Program-made: the position numbers and the translations under genes
Assembly: GCF_003184185.1 (NCBI RefSeq)
Contig: NZ_QHJG01000009.1
Coordinates: 84,179-148,178, forward strand
DNA from: Legionella qingyii
Lineage (GTDB): Bacteria > Pseudomonadota > Gammaproteobacteria > Legionellales > Legionellaceae
Length of the DNA: 64,000 bases
Reading direction: 5' to 3'
The notes under the pieces: generated by a model
Told to the model about the DNA's origin: nothing
The model's database searches: none
Seen by the model: only the letters and a program-made list of their open reading frames with translations
Shown here: piece by piece, positions 43,568-55,348 of the stretch
How positions within the stretch are numbered: position 1 is the stretch's first letter
Layout of the letters: the number at the start of each line of letters is the position of its first letter

Positions 43568-44176
43568 GATTGGTATATAACCTCAGTATAGATGTCTGTT
43601 AACGCGTACACTTGAACGCTGAGAATTAAGGACACACCTCCTTTACAGACCAAATTTTTTACTATGGTTCGAAGCAAGAGCGAGTAGAAGAAGTTTGTTA
43701 GCTCATGTTCTAAACTTTAGTAGTTACGTAAGTTTTTTAAATAAATAACTAAAATAGTAATCACGTCACTTTTCCTAACGATTTGAATCAGGTGTTTAAC
43801 CTAACCCACGCCAATGACTCCATCGTGTTTTATTCGTTTGTCCTCAACGATATCGGGTTTTTCGGTAAAGGTCACGGAATCGTTATAATATTTTCTGTTA
43901 TGGATTAAAAGACAATTTCCATCAGAGAACTTAAAAAACATTACGGACAAGACGTCTTTCGAGTGGTAAAAATTGAAACTGATCTACGAGTTGTTTATTA
44001 AGTATTCGAAGATGTTAACGGACCCCTACTATCCAACTAAATAGCTTACTTGCGAATATTATGCGTAGTTGAAAACAATCAACAACGTCTTAGTAACAAA
44101 GTACAAGCAAAAGATATATTTCGGCATTTTCAAATAGTGCTGTTGAAAGATTTGCAGAAAGGTCTCCTAATCCGTA
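43568..44176 (-). CDS. Hypothetical membrane protein, tandem paralogue B
   Basis: 202 residues. MPNPLERRLESCRDKLLRLY matches the start of paralogue A in pattern. It has LVKVKNGELSAEQALQKIQE (compare LEGLKNGQLKSEDVLKELDE in A), then helices MAFWAIATPVCLFCATSV and ICGLSLAILFTALMIKS, then FFECIDDFKSCTRLFEEDE (compare FFNCIDEFKSCTHVEQEF). ATG at 44176, ribosome site GAAGAG. About 310 bases separate the two genes, holding hairpins and a tiny ORF. Topology suggests a membrane hairpin with cytosolic ends; function unknown. Confidence 0.75.
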
Positions 44177-44270
44177 CTTAAATTGAGAAGTATTATAAAT
44201 ATTTTCATTGACTAATTATTTATTAGTTTTTAACGCAAGTATAGTATTATCACCTTTCTTCTTTACAGAT

Positions 44271-44828
44271 AATTTGTTTAACTGAATAACTAAGGTACTA
44301 ATCAAAAGCACGGGATTTTTATGCTCTTGCGTGACAAGGCTAACCCGTTAGGTAGAAAAAACGTTACAGAAGTATTCTAACTGGTAGATCCTATATGTAT
44401 CGTATTGTTTCTGCATTGAGAAAACTATTTCATCTTTCTTGATCGAGGTTAACAAGTGGTTTAAGCTATAATTAATTATTTATAAGACCTCTGTCGACGT
44501 GACTCCCTATTATTAATAGTCGTATAAGTCGAAGGTCTAGGTATGCATCTAATCGTCGTGCTATCACTAAAAATTAACATAAAACTCATTAAGCCATGTT
44601 GGTACATCTTTTGGCTGTAAAAAGAAATTTTATTACATTCATCGCTATATGAAATTAATTATGAAGAACACGGTCTAGTGATCGTAAACGAGATAGAACT
44701 TATACATTCACTTATTAAACAACATAAAATAACAATATTGCGCTGTTGTTGTCTAATATTCGAAGGTACAGTGGAACAGAGCGGTTTAATTAGTTCAGGA
44801 GTAGTGACATTCTTCAAAGAAATGAGTA
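44271..44828 (-). CDS. rpoE: ECF sigma factor, RpoE type
   Basis: Extracytoplasmic-function sigma factor. It has 185 residues. Region 2 reads LAQEVLIKVYRYLHYFKEK then CRFSTWLYRITQNT; region 4 reads YEDIAKKMDCPIGTVRSRIF then RARKLIMESI, nearly the E. coli RpoE sequence. ATG at 44828 after GAGGAAG. No anti-sigma gene (rseA/rseB) follows; the tandem paralogues come next, which is unusual. Upstream are ygfX and sdhE. Confidence 0.9.
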
Positions 44829-44886
44829 GTGAAGGAGTATTAAGGTAATAAATTTACTAACCAGAAATAAACATGGAATACAAGTT

Positions 44887-45303
44887 AATATATGATGAAA
44901 CCGAATAAAACTCTACATCGTCCGCATTAACTACTAAGCATTAAACTAGTTCTTTATTTTGCTAAGCAAAAAAAACAAACCTTAAATGTTTAAGTTATTC
45001 AACTTTTTTTCCTAATACTTAATCTTGATGCCGAACCCATATACTAAGAAATAATGGAAAAACGTAAAGGTTTTAGGTAAATAATGGTTATTTAACTTAA
45101 AAAAATTAACTACTGGTGCCTGAAACTAATTGGGTTAGTTACATGTTATTTTGCTTTTAATCTGGGTCGTTTTAATCAAACTAGTTATCTATATACCTAC
45201 TTTTTTCTTAATTTTATCAACATTACTCTATATGGTGATTTTAGTTTGCATTTATTTAAAAACTGAAAGGACCGAGTTAATAATAAAGCCTATTATCACT
45301 GTT
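44887..45303 (-). CDS. YgfX-like membrane protein
   Basis: 138 residues. N-terminal EIIIEPGKSKIYLRLILVVY and two helices (ILILFSSIYLLIKLILLGL, IFVLLYIDWV), then a cytosolic part SPWSSIKKIQFIGNKWILEM and HNPFFQLIEFVNSKQ. The layout and the position after sdhE match YgfX (CptA), proposed partner of SdhE. Start is TTG at 45303, overlapping the sdhE stop by 29 bases; no ATG is possible at that end. Confidence 0.78.
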
Positions 45304-45520
45304 AAAGAAAATTGAGAAATAGAACTCCTAGAAGTACCGGGTAATTGGTTCGTTTGTCGAGACCTAGTCATGTTGAATTATTACTTAATTTTCGTCGTTC
45401 AAGAACACAACTATTTACTAGGTGAACTACAAGTTCTTTGGCAACGTTTTATTCCAGATTAAGGTCGTAAGGGGCTGCCGTTACGGTACGTTCAAAACGA
45501 AAAAGGAACTATAGGTTGTA
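45275..45520 (-). CDS. sdhE: Succinate dehydrogenase FAD-assembly factor
   Basis: Small SdhE/YgfY protein that promotes flavinylation of SdhA. It has 81 residues. Diagnostic motifs: WHCRRGMLELDLILQRFLEH with the RRGMxE FAD-transfer box near residue 15, and DPELFAWLMGHEDPQDKELK. ATG at 45520. Divergent from ygfZ, also linked to iron-sulfur/flavin metabolism, with about 180 bases of shared promoter region. Confidence 0.94.
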
Positions 45521-45702
45521 CAATTTAGAGAAACACTAGAATAATGTCTGTTTACTATGTGATGACAGAAACATTTGCCTTTAGTAATTTAAAAGTAAAT
45601 TTTATGTAAAGCATACCACTCAAATTTCTTAATCTTTTTGAGAATTCTAAAACTAAGCGTCAATAGGTATTATATTTTCATTGACAAAAAATCCATTCTT
45701 AT

Positions 45703-46704
45703 TACTCATGCTGAAAATGTGTAAATTAATTATTGTCTCGGAATTGATGGAAATTTCGGAACTTATTACTCAATCTCGAGAACGGAGTTTTCTTAATAAA
45801 TAAACTAAATAGAATAGATAGACGATAACTACAACTCCCTTTATTTCGGTAACTGAAAGAAGTTCCGGTTAATTGAACACTGAATCCGAGGAATAGACTA
45901 TATGTTTACTAAGTTCCTCGTGTCACGTTAGAATTTCCTGCCTAGGAGCGAAACTACCTATAATAATTGACCGTTCCTCAGTTCAATTATGACGGACTTC
46001 TAAATGTTCTTCGCTGATAAGTAAGTAATTCATTTATACGAGATAATAGGGCACAATCGGAATTCAGTTTGCGGGTTAAATTTTAAAAACCTAAAATAGA
46101 GGTTTTAGTTCTTCTATAATAAGGGCTATGTCTCAAAAAAGGATTACGAGAAATACGTGTATGTATGTTACGGGCGAGAACATAAATAGTAAATCCGTTA
46201 CCTAAGATATAAAAAGATCACGACCGACTCGTACGTGTACTTTAGGTTCTAGCAAAATACTCTTTTCTTGTTAAAGAACCAAGAAATTGGACCGTATGAA
46301 ATTCCGATATAGTTGTTGTTTATCTTTAAATAGGGCTTAGAGCTCCAAACAAAAATGGTGTGTCCGAGCTAAACGTTTTTTGAGGTATGTAGTTAAAGTT
46401 ATTCCCAACGATATTCCCAGTCCTTTAATAACGTGCTTACGTGATATTTCGATGGAATTTTGTGGTTTACTTTGAAATACTTTAATACTGTCTAGTTTTC
46501 TAGATAAGACCTGTTTTTAATAAACTTTTAGGTCTCCCTTGTCTTGACCCAGTCAATCAACTGAAAAGCTAAGACTTCGGACCCGCCATAAATTAACGTC
46601 ATTCATATAACTTTCCTTTACTCGTCTGCCATAAAGAACTTCCTGTATTAGTCAGTTATCTTAACTGGTTAGGTAGTCAATGAAATAGTTTAGGTGAATG
46701 TATT
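45703..46704 (+). CDS. ygfZ: Folate-binding YgfZ/GcvT-like Fe-S maintenance protein
   Basis: 333 residues. Seen: IDVEGNKAIDFLQGQLTCDL, then AQCNLKGRILALMDI, corresponding to the GQxTCD and CxxKGR core (the KGR motif C-x-x-K-G-R is the hallmark of YgfZ). It supports certain iron-sulfur enzymes and tRNA modification. ATG at 45703 after GGTAAG. It ends in a converging arrangement with gdhB and a perfect 13-base hairpin. Confidence 0.9.
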
Positions 46705-46727
46705 ATTTTAGAAGAACATATATGTTT

Positions 46728-46765
46728 CAAGTACAACCAACTCGGTTCCGGGTTGGTTGTACTTG
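46728..46765. terminator. Perfect 13-base hairpin between ygfZ and gdhB
   Basis: GTTCATGTTGGTT (46728-46740) and AACCAACATGAAC (46753-46765) with a 12-base loop. Lies between converging stops at 46704 and 46775. No long T-run on either side, but position and stability suggest bidirectional termination. Confidence 0.75.
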
Positions 46766-46774
46766 TCTGATTAT

Positions 46775-49700
46775 AATACGAAGAACGAGTTGATTGAGTA
46801 TGCTAACGTTGCATCAAACGCAGTCTAGTTCGTTGAGAGACTAACGTTGTTTCTTGTAGCATATCAAATCTTGGCTCGAACGAAAGTCTAGACGATTTTA
46901 TTTCGCGGTTGCGACATAATTACGCGCTACTCTGAGAGGGGTTCTTCGTTCTGCACGGACGTTTAGCCCCAAGAGTGGCAGTATCAATTATTCAGGTCGT
47001 CACTCAACTGCGACAACGGTTAGGTTTAGTAGAGCATTACGAAGAGACCTGTTCCTAAGGGTTACTAAAAGTGAGCCTACGTATTATTAAACAAAAGATT
47101 AGGTACGTTCTAGGTTCTTGAGCGGATGAGGTTTTATTTAAAGTCGTTGGACTCGCTGAAAGTATAAAGAGAATAGTCGCTAAAGATATTACAGCCAACG
47201 TCGTTTATTCGGAGCCCAATGTCAGTTTAGTACACGATTACAACCACCTTATGGAAGTAATTGTTCGGGAACTATGAGGAGTAATATAAAATGGGCAGCA
47301 AGAAGTAAATTCTAACGACCATACCTGTAGAAGTTGAGTTGTTAAGGAACGCTCATCTCAAAATGTTGGAGCCTTTATAGTTGTCAAGATGCGACTGATG
47401 CGTTCTTGGTTGCACATTATGCAGCGCGGTTAGATCGTATTTCGTAGTAGTAAAGATGAACGAAAAATCGTGACTAGAAGCACGGGTTAAGGAGTTAAAC
47501 GAAGGTTTGTCTAAGATTTAATTCATGTCTCGCTCATTACTGCATTCGAGAATGTTAGCGACTTTGTCCTCGTGGTCAAAGTAGGACATTAGACATTTAC
47601 ATTCATTTCGGGTAGAGTAAATGATATTATAACGAATTGAACCAACGATAATAAAGAGAAGAATCACCTACTCTAACGTAAACGAACGATTTAGCGAGAA
47701 CGTTTCCGAACCCTTTACTTGATTAATTTTTAACTCAGTATATGGGAAGAAGTCCTTGTGGTCTCCGGTCTTAAACGAGAAATTCTTAACAAAATGACAT
47801 TGTGTAATTATGCCGTTATGAACCTGCGTAGTCCGGAAATGGGTAATTAAACGCAAGGTATTATTAGAATAGCAGACCGTTCATAAGGTCTAATGCTAGT
47901 TAAAAAGGCCAAGCAAGATTAAGTGACTATATCGCTGAAACATCTAGGTTACGGACTTCTCCGACACTACGTCTATTTGATTAACGAGCACAAACATTCT
48001 TTAACAGTGCTTCGTGGTTAAATGAATGAAGTAGTCAGTAAAGTTAATTGTTAAGTAATGCAACAAAACCTCAATTTAGTGGTTGACGTTGTTATGACAA
48101 TTCTTCTTAGAATTATAAATGAAGAAATAGTCTTGTTAATTGTGGTGGTCTTAATAGTTATTTCAGCCATATTTGGTAAGGCGGTAAATTACTCATAAGT
48201 TGTGCACGGTTAACCCAATTAGGATTCAATGGCGGGAGTGGGTGTTGAAACGTTGCATTAACAAACCGTAACTGAGATCAACATAGTAACCAAGCCAGTG
48301 GTTGTAATCGCAAACTAAGTCATGACCGGAATTGTATACATGGTTAAGGACGCGAGGTTTCATTTAGTTGAAACCGAAAATTTTAGCGAAATTAATTGAG
48401 TAACCCAAGTTAAAGTAAGACAAATTAAGGCTTTTGTCGAACGTAAAGGAATGACTGTCCCTACCTAAACCGTAATGCTAACTTATGTGGTGGCGGGAAC
48501 CTTTATTCAAAAAATAGTATTAGTCAGGTTAAACTTGCACCGTTTACCTTATTTGCGAGTGCGAGAAACTTTGACCGAAGACGTAGTCCTAGTCCTAGCT
48601 GTTTTTATACTTATACCAATTTCCGGGGTTGGTTGAACTACACAAAACTATTGTTGTATGGTAATGGTTTTTGTAGAGGTCGGTATAGCGGTTATGGGTG
48701 CTGTCATTTTAGTAATAAAAGTTACAGATATAAGTTAAGTATTTTCACAGCAAAGTGACTAAGGGTACGTGGAAACCGGCATTAGGGGTAAAAGAATACC
48801 AGTATTGGCTAACTCGGTGGACTACGTTTTCGTAGAGGGTTGGTTTTCGGTATGAGATTTCTTTATCGTAATCGTTATAGTCTCTTGCAACGCCATGGAA
48901 ATAGACGGCGTTGTTGTTCCATCCCTAGTAGGAGTAGTATCGTCTGCTGTAATAAACCAAATTGATGGAATGGAAGTTGTATTAACAGACATTATAGCTC
49001 TTCTGGTGCTTATTTATTAACTATTGTCGGCTAGGGAAGTCGGTAATAAAGAAGAGCGCATGGCAAATGTCCATTTTTAAACCCATGTTTTGGTGGGAAC
49101 CGCGGTGATCCTTGTTAATGACTCAAGAACTGAACGACGCGAAAGTAGTTTGGTTCATAAAGACATGCCTTTAGGAGAGAAGCTAGTCTGGTTGCATTAG
49201 GAGGCGCTCGTTGGAACGGTGTTGCGTTCACTTGGGGAAGTTTAGAACCTCTTATTTGTTTCTAAAGTTTGTATCCTACACCAAAACCGTGTGGTCCTTA
49301 TTAGAACGACAAATTAAAATCTCTTTATATTCCAAATACCACAGGTAGAACTAAATGAACTATTTTTAACCAAGCATTACATCGTGATTAGCGTACCTAC
49401 ATGACAGACTAATAAAATAGAAGTAGTTCTAAGCTATGTCATAGCTCTAGCAAATTATAAAGTTATCTGTTTAGTCACTTTGCTAGAAGAGATAACCCTA
49501 GTAGTCGTCCTAATGTCGCTTAAAGTTTATTAAAGTGATTGAAAAATCGTTATCACTGTAATAATAAATTGCGGTAAAGGTATATCAGAACCGATTTTCA
49601 TTATGGTTAAACGAACTTTATAAACCGCATCCACGCGTTATGTCGATGAAGTGCGGTTAATTCAGGGCGGCGATTTTGGTTGACTAATTTCGGTAGTAAA

Positions 49701-51652
49701 AGTCGAACTGGTTTGGTCTGAAACCGTTTTCGTAAGACCTTATTAAGAAAATAGAGTAGGTCTAGTTTGAGTTAGCCAAATAATATAACGTACCGTTTTA
49801 GCAATTAGGTTCGTTGAAATGGTAGAAGTTTAAAATTACTTATTCCTGCGAGTGAATAACGTGCATTTGGATCAAAAAGATTATAACCATTTTGTAGTCT
49901 ATTTCCATAGCATAATAGTACGACTATTTGAAAATTAGATTTTGATAAAAGACTGAGTAGGTTACCAAATATTTTCAATTATGGGTTGCCTACGAGTCTA
50001 CACTCATTGAGTTATACGAATTATAGTATTTGACGACAAGAACGTCTTTTGTATAGTGTTATCCGTTAGCCTTTACGTAAAAATATTGCACGTTTTTCCC
50101 ATAACCGAACAAGGAGAGGTATACAGAGTAAATTTACTCTAACGTTTAGCAGACAGGTACTGGCGGGACGAAGCTAATCAAAAGCAAGTTACAGAAAATT
50201 TAGTATAAGCTCACCATATAAGCCTAATTAAAATTATTATTTTACATGAGCACGATTTTGTCTGAGCCATTTAACTCAACTTATACATCAGAGTTATCTT
50301 AATTTCGAAAGTAGTTCTTACAAAAAGTAGCGGTAAGAATTAAGCCATAATTAAGATAGAAATCCATGTATATGGTTCGTTCTTTGTTTAGCTGCTATTT
50401 GCAGTTGAGCGCGCTTATCAGCATATGCGAAAGACAGAACGTATATTTTATATGGGTAACGTTAAAGGTCTTCGAGAAGAAGACAAGGAACTTAGTTTAG
50501 TAGGGCACCATCGCAAAGATCTTATAAGTTGTTTTAAAATGGGCGTACTGACGCACCTAAATTAAACCTTAAAAGGTATTACTCGCGATGGAATGCAGAG
50601 TTTTTACCTTAAACAAAACCCAATCATACTATCCGTCGTCTTCATATTTCAGGTTATTAAGAAGCAAGGGGTTAATGGACAGGAACCCGTAATTTAGCAA
50701 ATTAAGGATATATTAGCCATATGCGTAGTGCCACCTGTGAACGATCCCATAAACAAAAGCTTCATTGATTATACGCACCTCTATTCCATTTAAGCGCACG
50801 AAGACCACAGTAACGTCTTTATGAAGCACAGTAACTAAATCATTGTGAAAGTGCGTTTTCAGGGTTAGGTCATAAACCTTGGCGAACATTTTAACAAAGA
50901 AATGGGAAAAGACGATTAAGTATTAGAGAGTAAGGATTTTTCCATTTTACTACTAGAAGTTAGGTTACATTTTTACGAAATCAAAGAAGATGAAGTAGAT
51001 TTAGCTCATGTCTTCTATGAAATAGTTAAAGACTATAACGAAGAGCTTGACTTCGCGCGTAAAAAAGGGTTAGGAGTTTTTGATGAGCCAACAGAAGTTC
51101 TCGCGCGCGCGTAGGGAATACGTTAAGAAGTTCGTGAAATCCCAGTCAAACAGCTAGTTAAAGTTCTTTATAACCGCGGAGTACTTAATGCAGAAAGAGT
51201 AGATTATAAACTCGTGCTCCATTTTAAAGTGTCTGAGCTAAGTAAAATAGAGAAAATTGCGCTTATGGGGGGTATACTTAGCAATCTACTCTCCTATCGG
51301 GGTAAGATACCTAATGGTTTGCTTAACTCAGTTGGTCTTTTCCGTACAGTAGTGTTTATTGGAGTTAATGTCATACTCATCAAACGGTAGGTACTGCAAG
51401 TATTAGACCTAATATCTAAGATTAAAAACAGAGTACTCCTCGAGCAAGTGATTAATTTCTGGTTTTTAAATGATGTCGTGGTATTTCTAGTAGTTATCAG
51501 GTACTTGAGTCCAGAAGGTAACGATGTCATGGTATGTTGACAAACCGTTTAAGCCGCGTTTTGAGTTAAACTAGTGGTGGGTATCTCGAAGATTAAAATA
51601 GATGTTACCGAAGTTAATTATGTAGAAATGGAAGAAGTTTAAATATTCTGTA
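46775..51652 (-). CDS. NAD-specific glutamate dehydrogenase, large (about 180 kDa) type
   Basis: Oxidatively deaminates glutamate to 2-oxoglutarate. It has 1625 residues, as expected for the GdhB-type enzyme. N-terminus MSYKFEEGKDVLIEAIVDKI, then EFCAEFAKQLYGTVAMEDLS. The catalytic region shows EGGNLGLTQLARVEYSLNG near 48240-48190 and TDFIDNSGGVNCSDKE just after. The C-terminus ends FAVALRELLD-like FVAIRELLDLTQTT. Start ATG at 51652 with GAGG. Start and stop are in one frame (4878 bases); I spot-checked the middle, not every codon. Amino-acid catabolism fits the amino-acid-eating lifestyle of Legionella. Confidence 0.9.
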
Positions 51653-51708
51653 ACAACAATATGGAGCAGCTAAAACGGAGTCGGGATGTCGCTCTTAATA
51701 ACAAATTT

Positions 51709-51766
51709 ATTTTTATTGGTCGGTGAGTGTGGTTCGGTTATTTATTTGACCAAATTACTCTCACCG
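51709..51766 (-). terminator. Intrinsic terminator after the aldehyde dehydrogenase
   Basis: GCCACTC (51766-51760) and GAGTGGC (51727-51721) form the outer stem, with further pairing inside (AACCAG with CTTGGT), followed by TGGTTATTTTT. It lies 57 bases after the gene's stop. Confidence 0.7.
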
Positions 51767-51822
51767 GTTTTTTAGTACAACTTCGGTAAATGCGAAACTC
51801 ATTTACTGACGTTTGAAATTAC

Positions 51823-53196
51823 AATACTTAGTGGCTACCGATACCAAAATCACAATTGTTTGAGATTTTATGGAAGAAAACTATTGAGTGCCGGTTTGGG
51901 ACTAAGAAAATAAGGTGGTTTACCATTAGACCCTAGTCTTCGGTGTTTTCGTAATTGCTTTGTGCGCGGTCGAAGATAAAGTATTCATCGATATACAAGA
52001 GGGGAGAGGTTTAGCGCTCATTTGTGGCGCCGTGGATTTGGTATAACCGAAACTAACCGTATTCGTTACGGAAGAAAAAGTAATAACTGACATTATTATC
52101 GTTATTGTCCAGGTTTATTGAGAAGTAGTTTTCGACCGTACGGTCCACAGTGTACTCAATTGTTTCAACCACCTATTATTTTTGGAAAAGGTAGCCCTTA
52201 ATATGGTGGATCGTTATTAAATCGTGGAACAAAATCACTAAAAAGATGAACTTATACGTTCAAAAGCGCGTTCAGACTTGCGCGATTACCCGGTTCGACC
52301 CAAAGCCCTAATTCACCTAGGGGGTAAAATTTACGTCTTTGAACGAGTTAATAAAAAACATAGTTGAGAAGAAGTTAACTAAAATTTTGTTACTACGCGA
52401 ACCGTCGTTATGTTTGAACCGGACTTAATAACTCAGAACTTAATTGTTATGTTGCACGTCGGTCTAGATTTAGTCGTAGAAGTTCTTGCTCTATTCCTAG
52501 CGAGGGGGGATCGAGATTATGACGAAAGAAATTTTTAAAAGGACGTACTGAACGTTGTCGCGAAGGACGTGCAGGCGAAGGACAGTTTCATTGGCGTTAT
52601 TGACTCCCTACGAGATATTAAGATCGGCGAGGTAGTAATAGCTGTTAATTCACAACCTTTTGTATTAGCCCTTTAGGACGGAGGTCTTTATTGAGAAGAT
52701 AAAATAACGGTCAAGGTCTTCTCTATCCACGTACGAAATTCTGTCGTTGTAACGGTCGGTACTCGCATCCTTGTCGTTTCGCTTTATGGACGGTTTTACC
52801 TTTTAAGGTTCCGTACTACCGTTTTTGGTGGGGTTCACCATTTACTGTATGAAATCTAAAAAAGTATAGGCAAACGTGATGAAACCGTCGTTCCATGAGA
52901 AGACGTACAAGACGTATTACGAGTGTATTGGTCCGTGTAAATAATTAAAGACGCTATGGACGTCAATAACCGAACGGGTAAAGTAAACTGTAATCTACTC
53001 GGTTAAGTAGACAAAAACTAAAATTGTCAACCCGCTCGGCATCGTAATTTCGAAAAGAAAACGATTTTCTCCAAAAAAAGGTAAGGTCTATACGAAGTAC
53101 GCGAAACAACTCAAAAAGTAATTGAAGAACGAACGAGTTCGTTAATATTCAAAAGTCCTAGACAAGACAACGCCCTAAATGTCAAACTTAATAGTA
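51823..53196 (-). CDS. Aldehyde dehydrogenase, succinate-semialdehyde dehydrogenase-like
   Basis: 457 residues. Starts MIIQTVNPATEQILKTYNC after GGAG. The catalytic cysteine lies in NNSGQVCIAAKRIIVLK near residue 256; DPLNPETQLGPLARSDLREN follows, and the C-terminus has PFGGIKESGFGRELSKEGIL then EFVNTKTIAIG. This pattern is that of the NAD(P)-dependent SSADH (Sad/GabD) group. A role in glutamate/GABA degradation would fit the adjacent glutamate dehydrogenase, but the substrate is inferred. Confidence 0.88.
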
Positions 53197-53411
53197 CTAC
53201 AGAGGTATGTCTTATTTCATATAAATTAATTTCAATGGTTGAGAGGAACGCATGATGAAAACTAATAACTATGATAAAAATATAAAAATCGAAAAGTAAT
53301 TTTCGTTGTATCAAATTTGGTTATACAAATATGTTAATTATTTATAAAGTCTTTAGGTAGAAATTATCGTGTCGAAAATTACTAACAAAAGATAATTGTG
53401 ATCCTAATAAT
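53197..53411. promoter_or_regulatory. Divergent intergenic region aldehyde dehydrogenase / pcs
   Basis: 215 strongly AT-rich bases with no gene. Promoters in both directions are expected; no unambiguous consensus pair was seen. Confidence 0.3.
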
Positions 53412-54176
53412 TACTTGAATTCATTTGGCTTTAAGGTGGGTAATGTCATGCATCGCCGAACCAATCACGTAGAGAAATGGCGTTCGCGTCGGACATAACC
53501 ACAAAAAAGTAATCATTTTTACATAGTTGTACTTATGTAAAAACGAAACACCGAGTACGAATAATGACAACAATAACTACGTCACCTACCTTCGGAACGA
53601 GCGAATCAATTATAATTCCTTTAAAATGGGTTTTATCTACCGCGTAACGAACTATTATAGCAACTAATGAATTTAATGCAATATTGAGGTACGAAAAAGA
53701 ACGAACACTTCGGGCCATACGAAGGCGGATGGATAAGTCAAAACAATTAACGCCGCCAAAGTTATTGAAGACGAATAGTTAAAACAGTCAGACTACGTTT
53801 TTGGGGTCTGGTAAAAAAATTTCCTAAAGGTACAATAACCTTGCAATGATAAAATATATACAAATAGAAATTATGATGACGGTGTTGTTTACGGTAATAT
53901 AATTGTTAGGAAAGATATGAATAAAAACATGGACATTTTATGCATATAGGGAGTTCTGAGCTGATAAATTGACTTAGGTCCTATAATTTTCACGAATACG
54001 TACAAACAAGATAATAGATACGATAATCAAGTCAAACAAACGAGTAATCAATAGGCTTATGTTTGTAGTAAAAGGAATGTGAAAGTAATCGAATACAACC
54101 TTACATGTATAAAAATTCAAAAATGTCTTGAATAATAGGATACTAATTTCGATTTTAACGACGCGTTTTTCTTATC
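53412..54176 (+). CDS. pcs: Phosphatidylcholine synthase
   Basis: Integral membrane enzyme that joins CDP-diacylglycerol and choline into phosphatidylcholine. It has 254 residues. The active site reads VDGSLARLVNIKEILPKIDG then ALLDNIVDYLNYV, giving D-G-x2-A-R-x12-G-x3-D-x3-D; the 12-residue spacing is characteristic of Pcs rather than other CDP-alcohol transferases. The N-terminus is MNLSKPKFHPLQYVAAWLVH and about eight helices follow. Pcs is found in bacteria living with eukaryotes, including Legionella, which uses host choline. Confidence 0.93.
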
Positions 54177-54256
54177 CAGGATAAAAAAACGACACCCTAT
54201 CTGAAACATAAAAAATACTAATTTTATTGGGTGTTTCAAATGAATAACTCCATAAA

Positions 54257-54751
54257 TACAGACACAAGGTGTTTTAATTATTTAGCTAATAAAAGAGACG
54301 ACAAGATTAATCGCGCCGTGTTCGAGTTCAACGTTCATGGAAGGGTTCTCCTACGCTCCAATGTCCAAAGCCGATATCAGTTTTAATAGACTAAAATTTA
54401 CTTTGTCCTTTCGTCAGAATAATAAATTATGTTTTAGTAAGACTAAGATTTTAGCTTTACCTTGCACATTTATGACTTCTTCATAAATACTCGGGGGGAA
54501 ACGTACGATGTAAGCTTGGTTACTCAACCCCACGTAAACGAAGACTACAATCCTTGAATTTAAAATTTACAATATTTGTGCAACTACTTTTATGATGAGA
54601 ACACCTGACAGCATCACATAATCTTCATACACTTATAGGTTCTCAATTCAAGCGAGATTCATTGTACCCTTTAATAACCTAAAGTAAATTGTTTAGGGTT
54701 CCACTTTAATAGGTTCTTAGTCACCGCTTTCCTTAAATGAATTTTACCACT
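54257..54751 (+). CDS. Hypothetical periplasmic/secreted protein
   Basis: 164 residues, not recognised with confidence. The N-terminus MSVFHKINKSIIFSAVLISA then AQAQVASTFPRG is a signal peptide with an AQA cleavage site. The mature part has four cysteines (RGCEVTGFG, NFKCYKHVD, VDCRSVLEVCEYPRV), consistent with disulfides. ATG at 54257 with TTGAGG. Followed after 3 bases by a membrane protein, so probably one operon with it, and 80 bases after pcs. Confidence 0.75.
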
Positions 54752-54754
54752 ACG

Positions 54755-55270
54755 CACCGATTTTTATGTATATAAAACAACCCTACGTAACCGAGTGAAT
54801 AATATAACTCACCGGAAAACTTCAAAAAGCCTTGAAGTGGAGGAGTAAAAATAAGAGTTGAAATAATAAAGTAACCGCCACAACGGAACGAGTATTGGCG
54901 GTAAGTAAAATTCAACAAAAAAAAATATCGGGATGTTAATTATGAATAACGACCTGTGCGGCGTTAAGATAATCCATCACCGGGAATATGGGTCAAAAAG
55001 AACGGATATAATTACACGACAGTTGAGGAGTGTAAGATAAATTACAAACCGTTTCTTTTATCACACAAAAATTATAACCCTCACAAACCATAACGAAACG
55101 AAAGATACCCAAAACGGATGTTACTATTTACCTATAAAAAAAGTCCCTCGTGTAAATAGCGCTATATACGAATGATATTGCGCATATTTCCTAATATAGG
55201 AAGAATATAAACCCGCAAAAACTTATGTCGCTAACGTAACGAACGAGAAATGGCTTATGAAAAGCATATT
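54755..55270 (+). CDS. Hypothetical multi-helix membrane protein
   Basis: 171 residues, about six predicted helices and almost no soluble part. Starts at GTG 54755 (VAKNTYILLGCIGSLIILSG) and ends WAFLNTAIALLALYRILFV. Helices include LYYFIGGVALLITAIHFKLF and FFIALQLILIAGHAAILL. Gly/Ser/Tyr placement is not that of a known transporter I recognise. It follows the secreted protein by 3 bases. Function unknown. Confidence 0.7.
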
Positions 55271-55300
55271 TTATTTGTTTAGCTACGCATTGAAATCCTT

Positions 55301-55335
55301 TTGGACCCAATGCGCTATGCAAAATGGGTCCGATG
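55301..55335 (-). repeat. GC-rich hairpin repeat between membrane gene and rplI
   Basis: Arms AGCCTGGGT and AACCCAGGTTT around an AAACGTATCGCGT centre. It lies 14 bases after the rplI stop and 30 bases after the converging membrane-protein stop, so it can terminate both. Same family as 5237, 23001 and 29498. Confidence 0.7.
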
Positions 55336-55348
55336 TTCTATCTAATTG

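Noticed and set aside
54257..54751. Naming the secreted protein as the Legionella entry protein EnhB
   Set aside because: Size and secretion fit, but I could not recall a matching sequence, so it is left as hypothetical.
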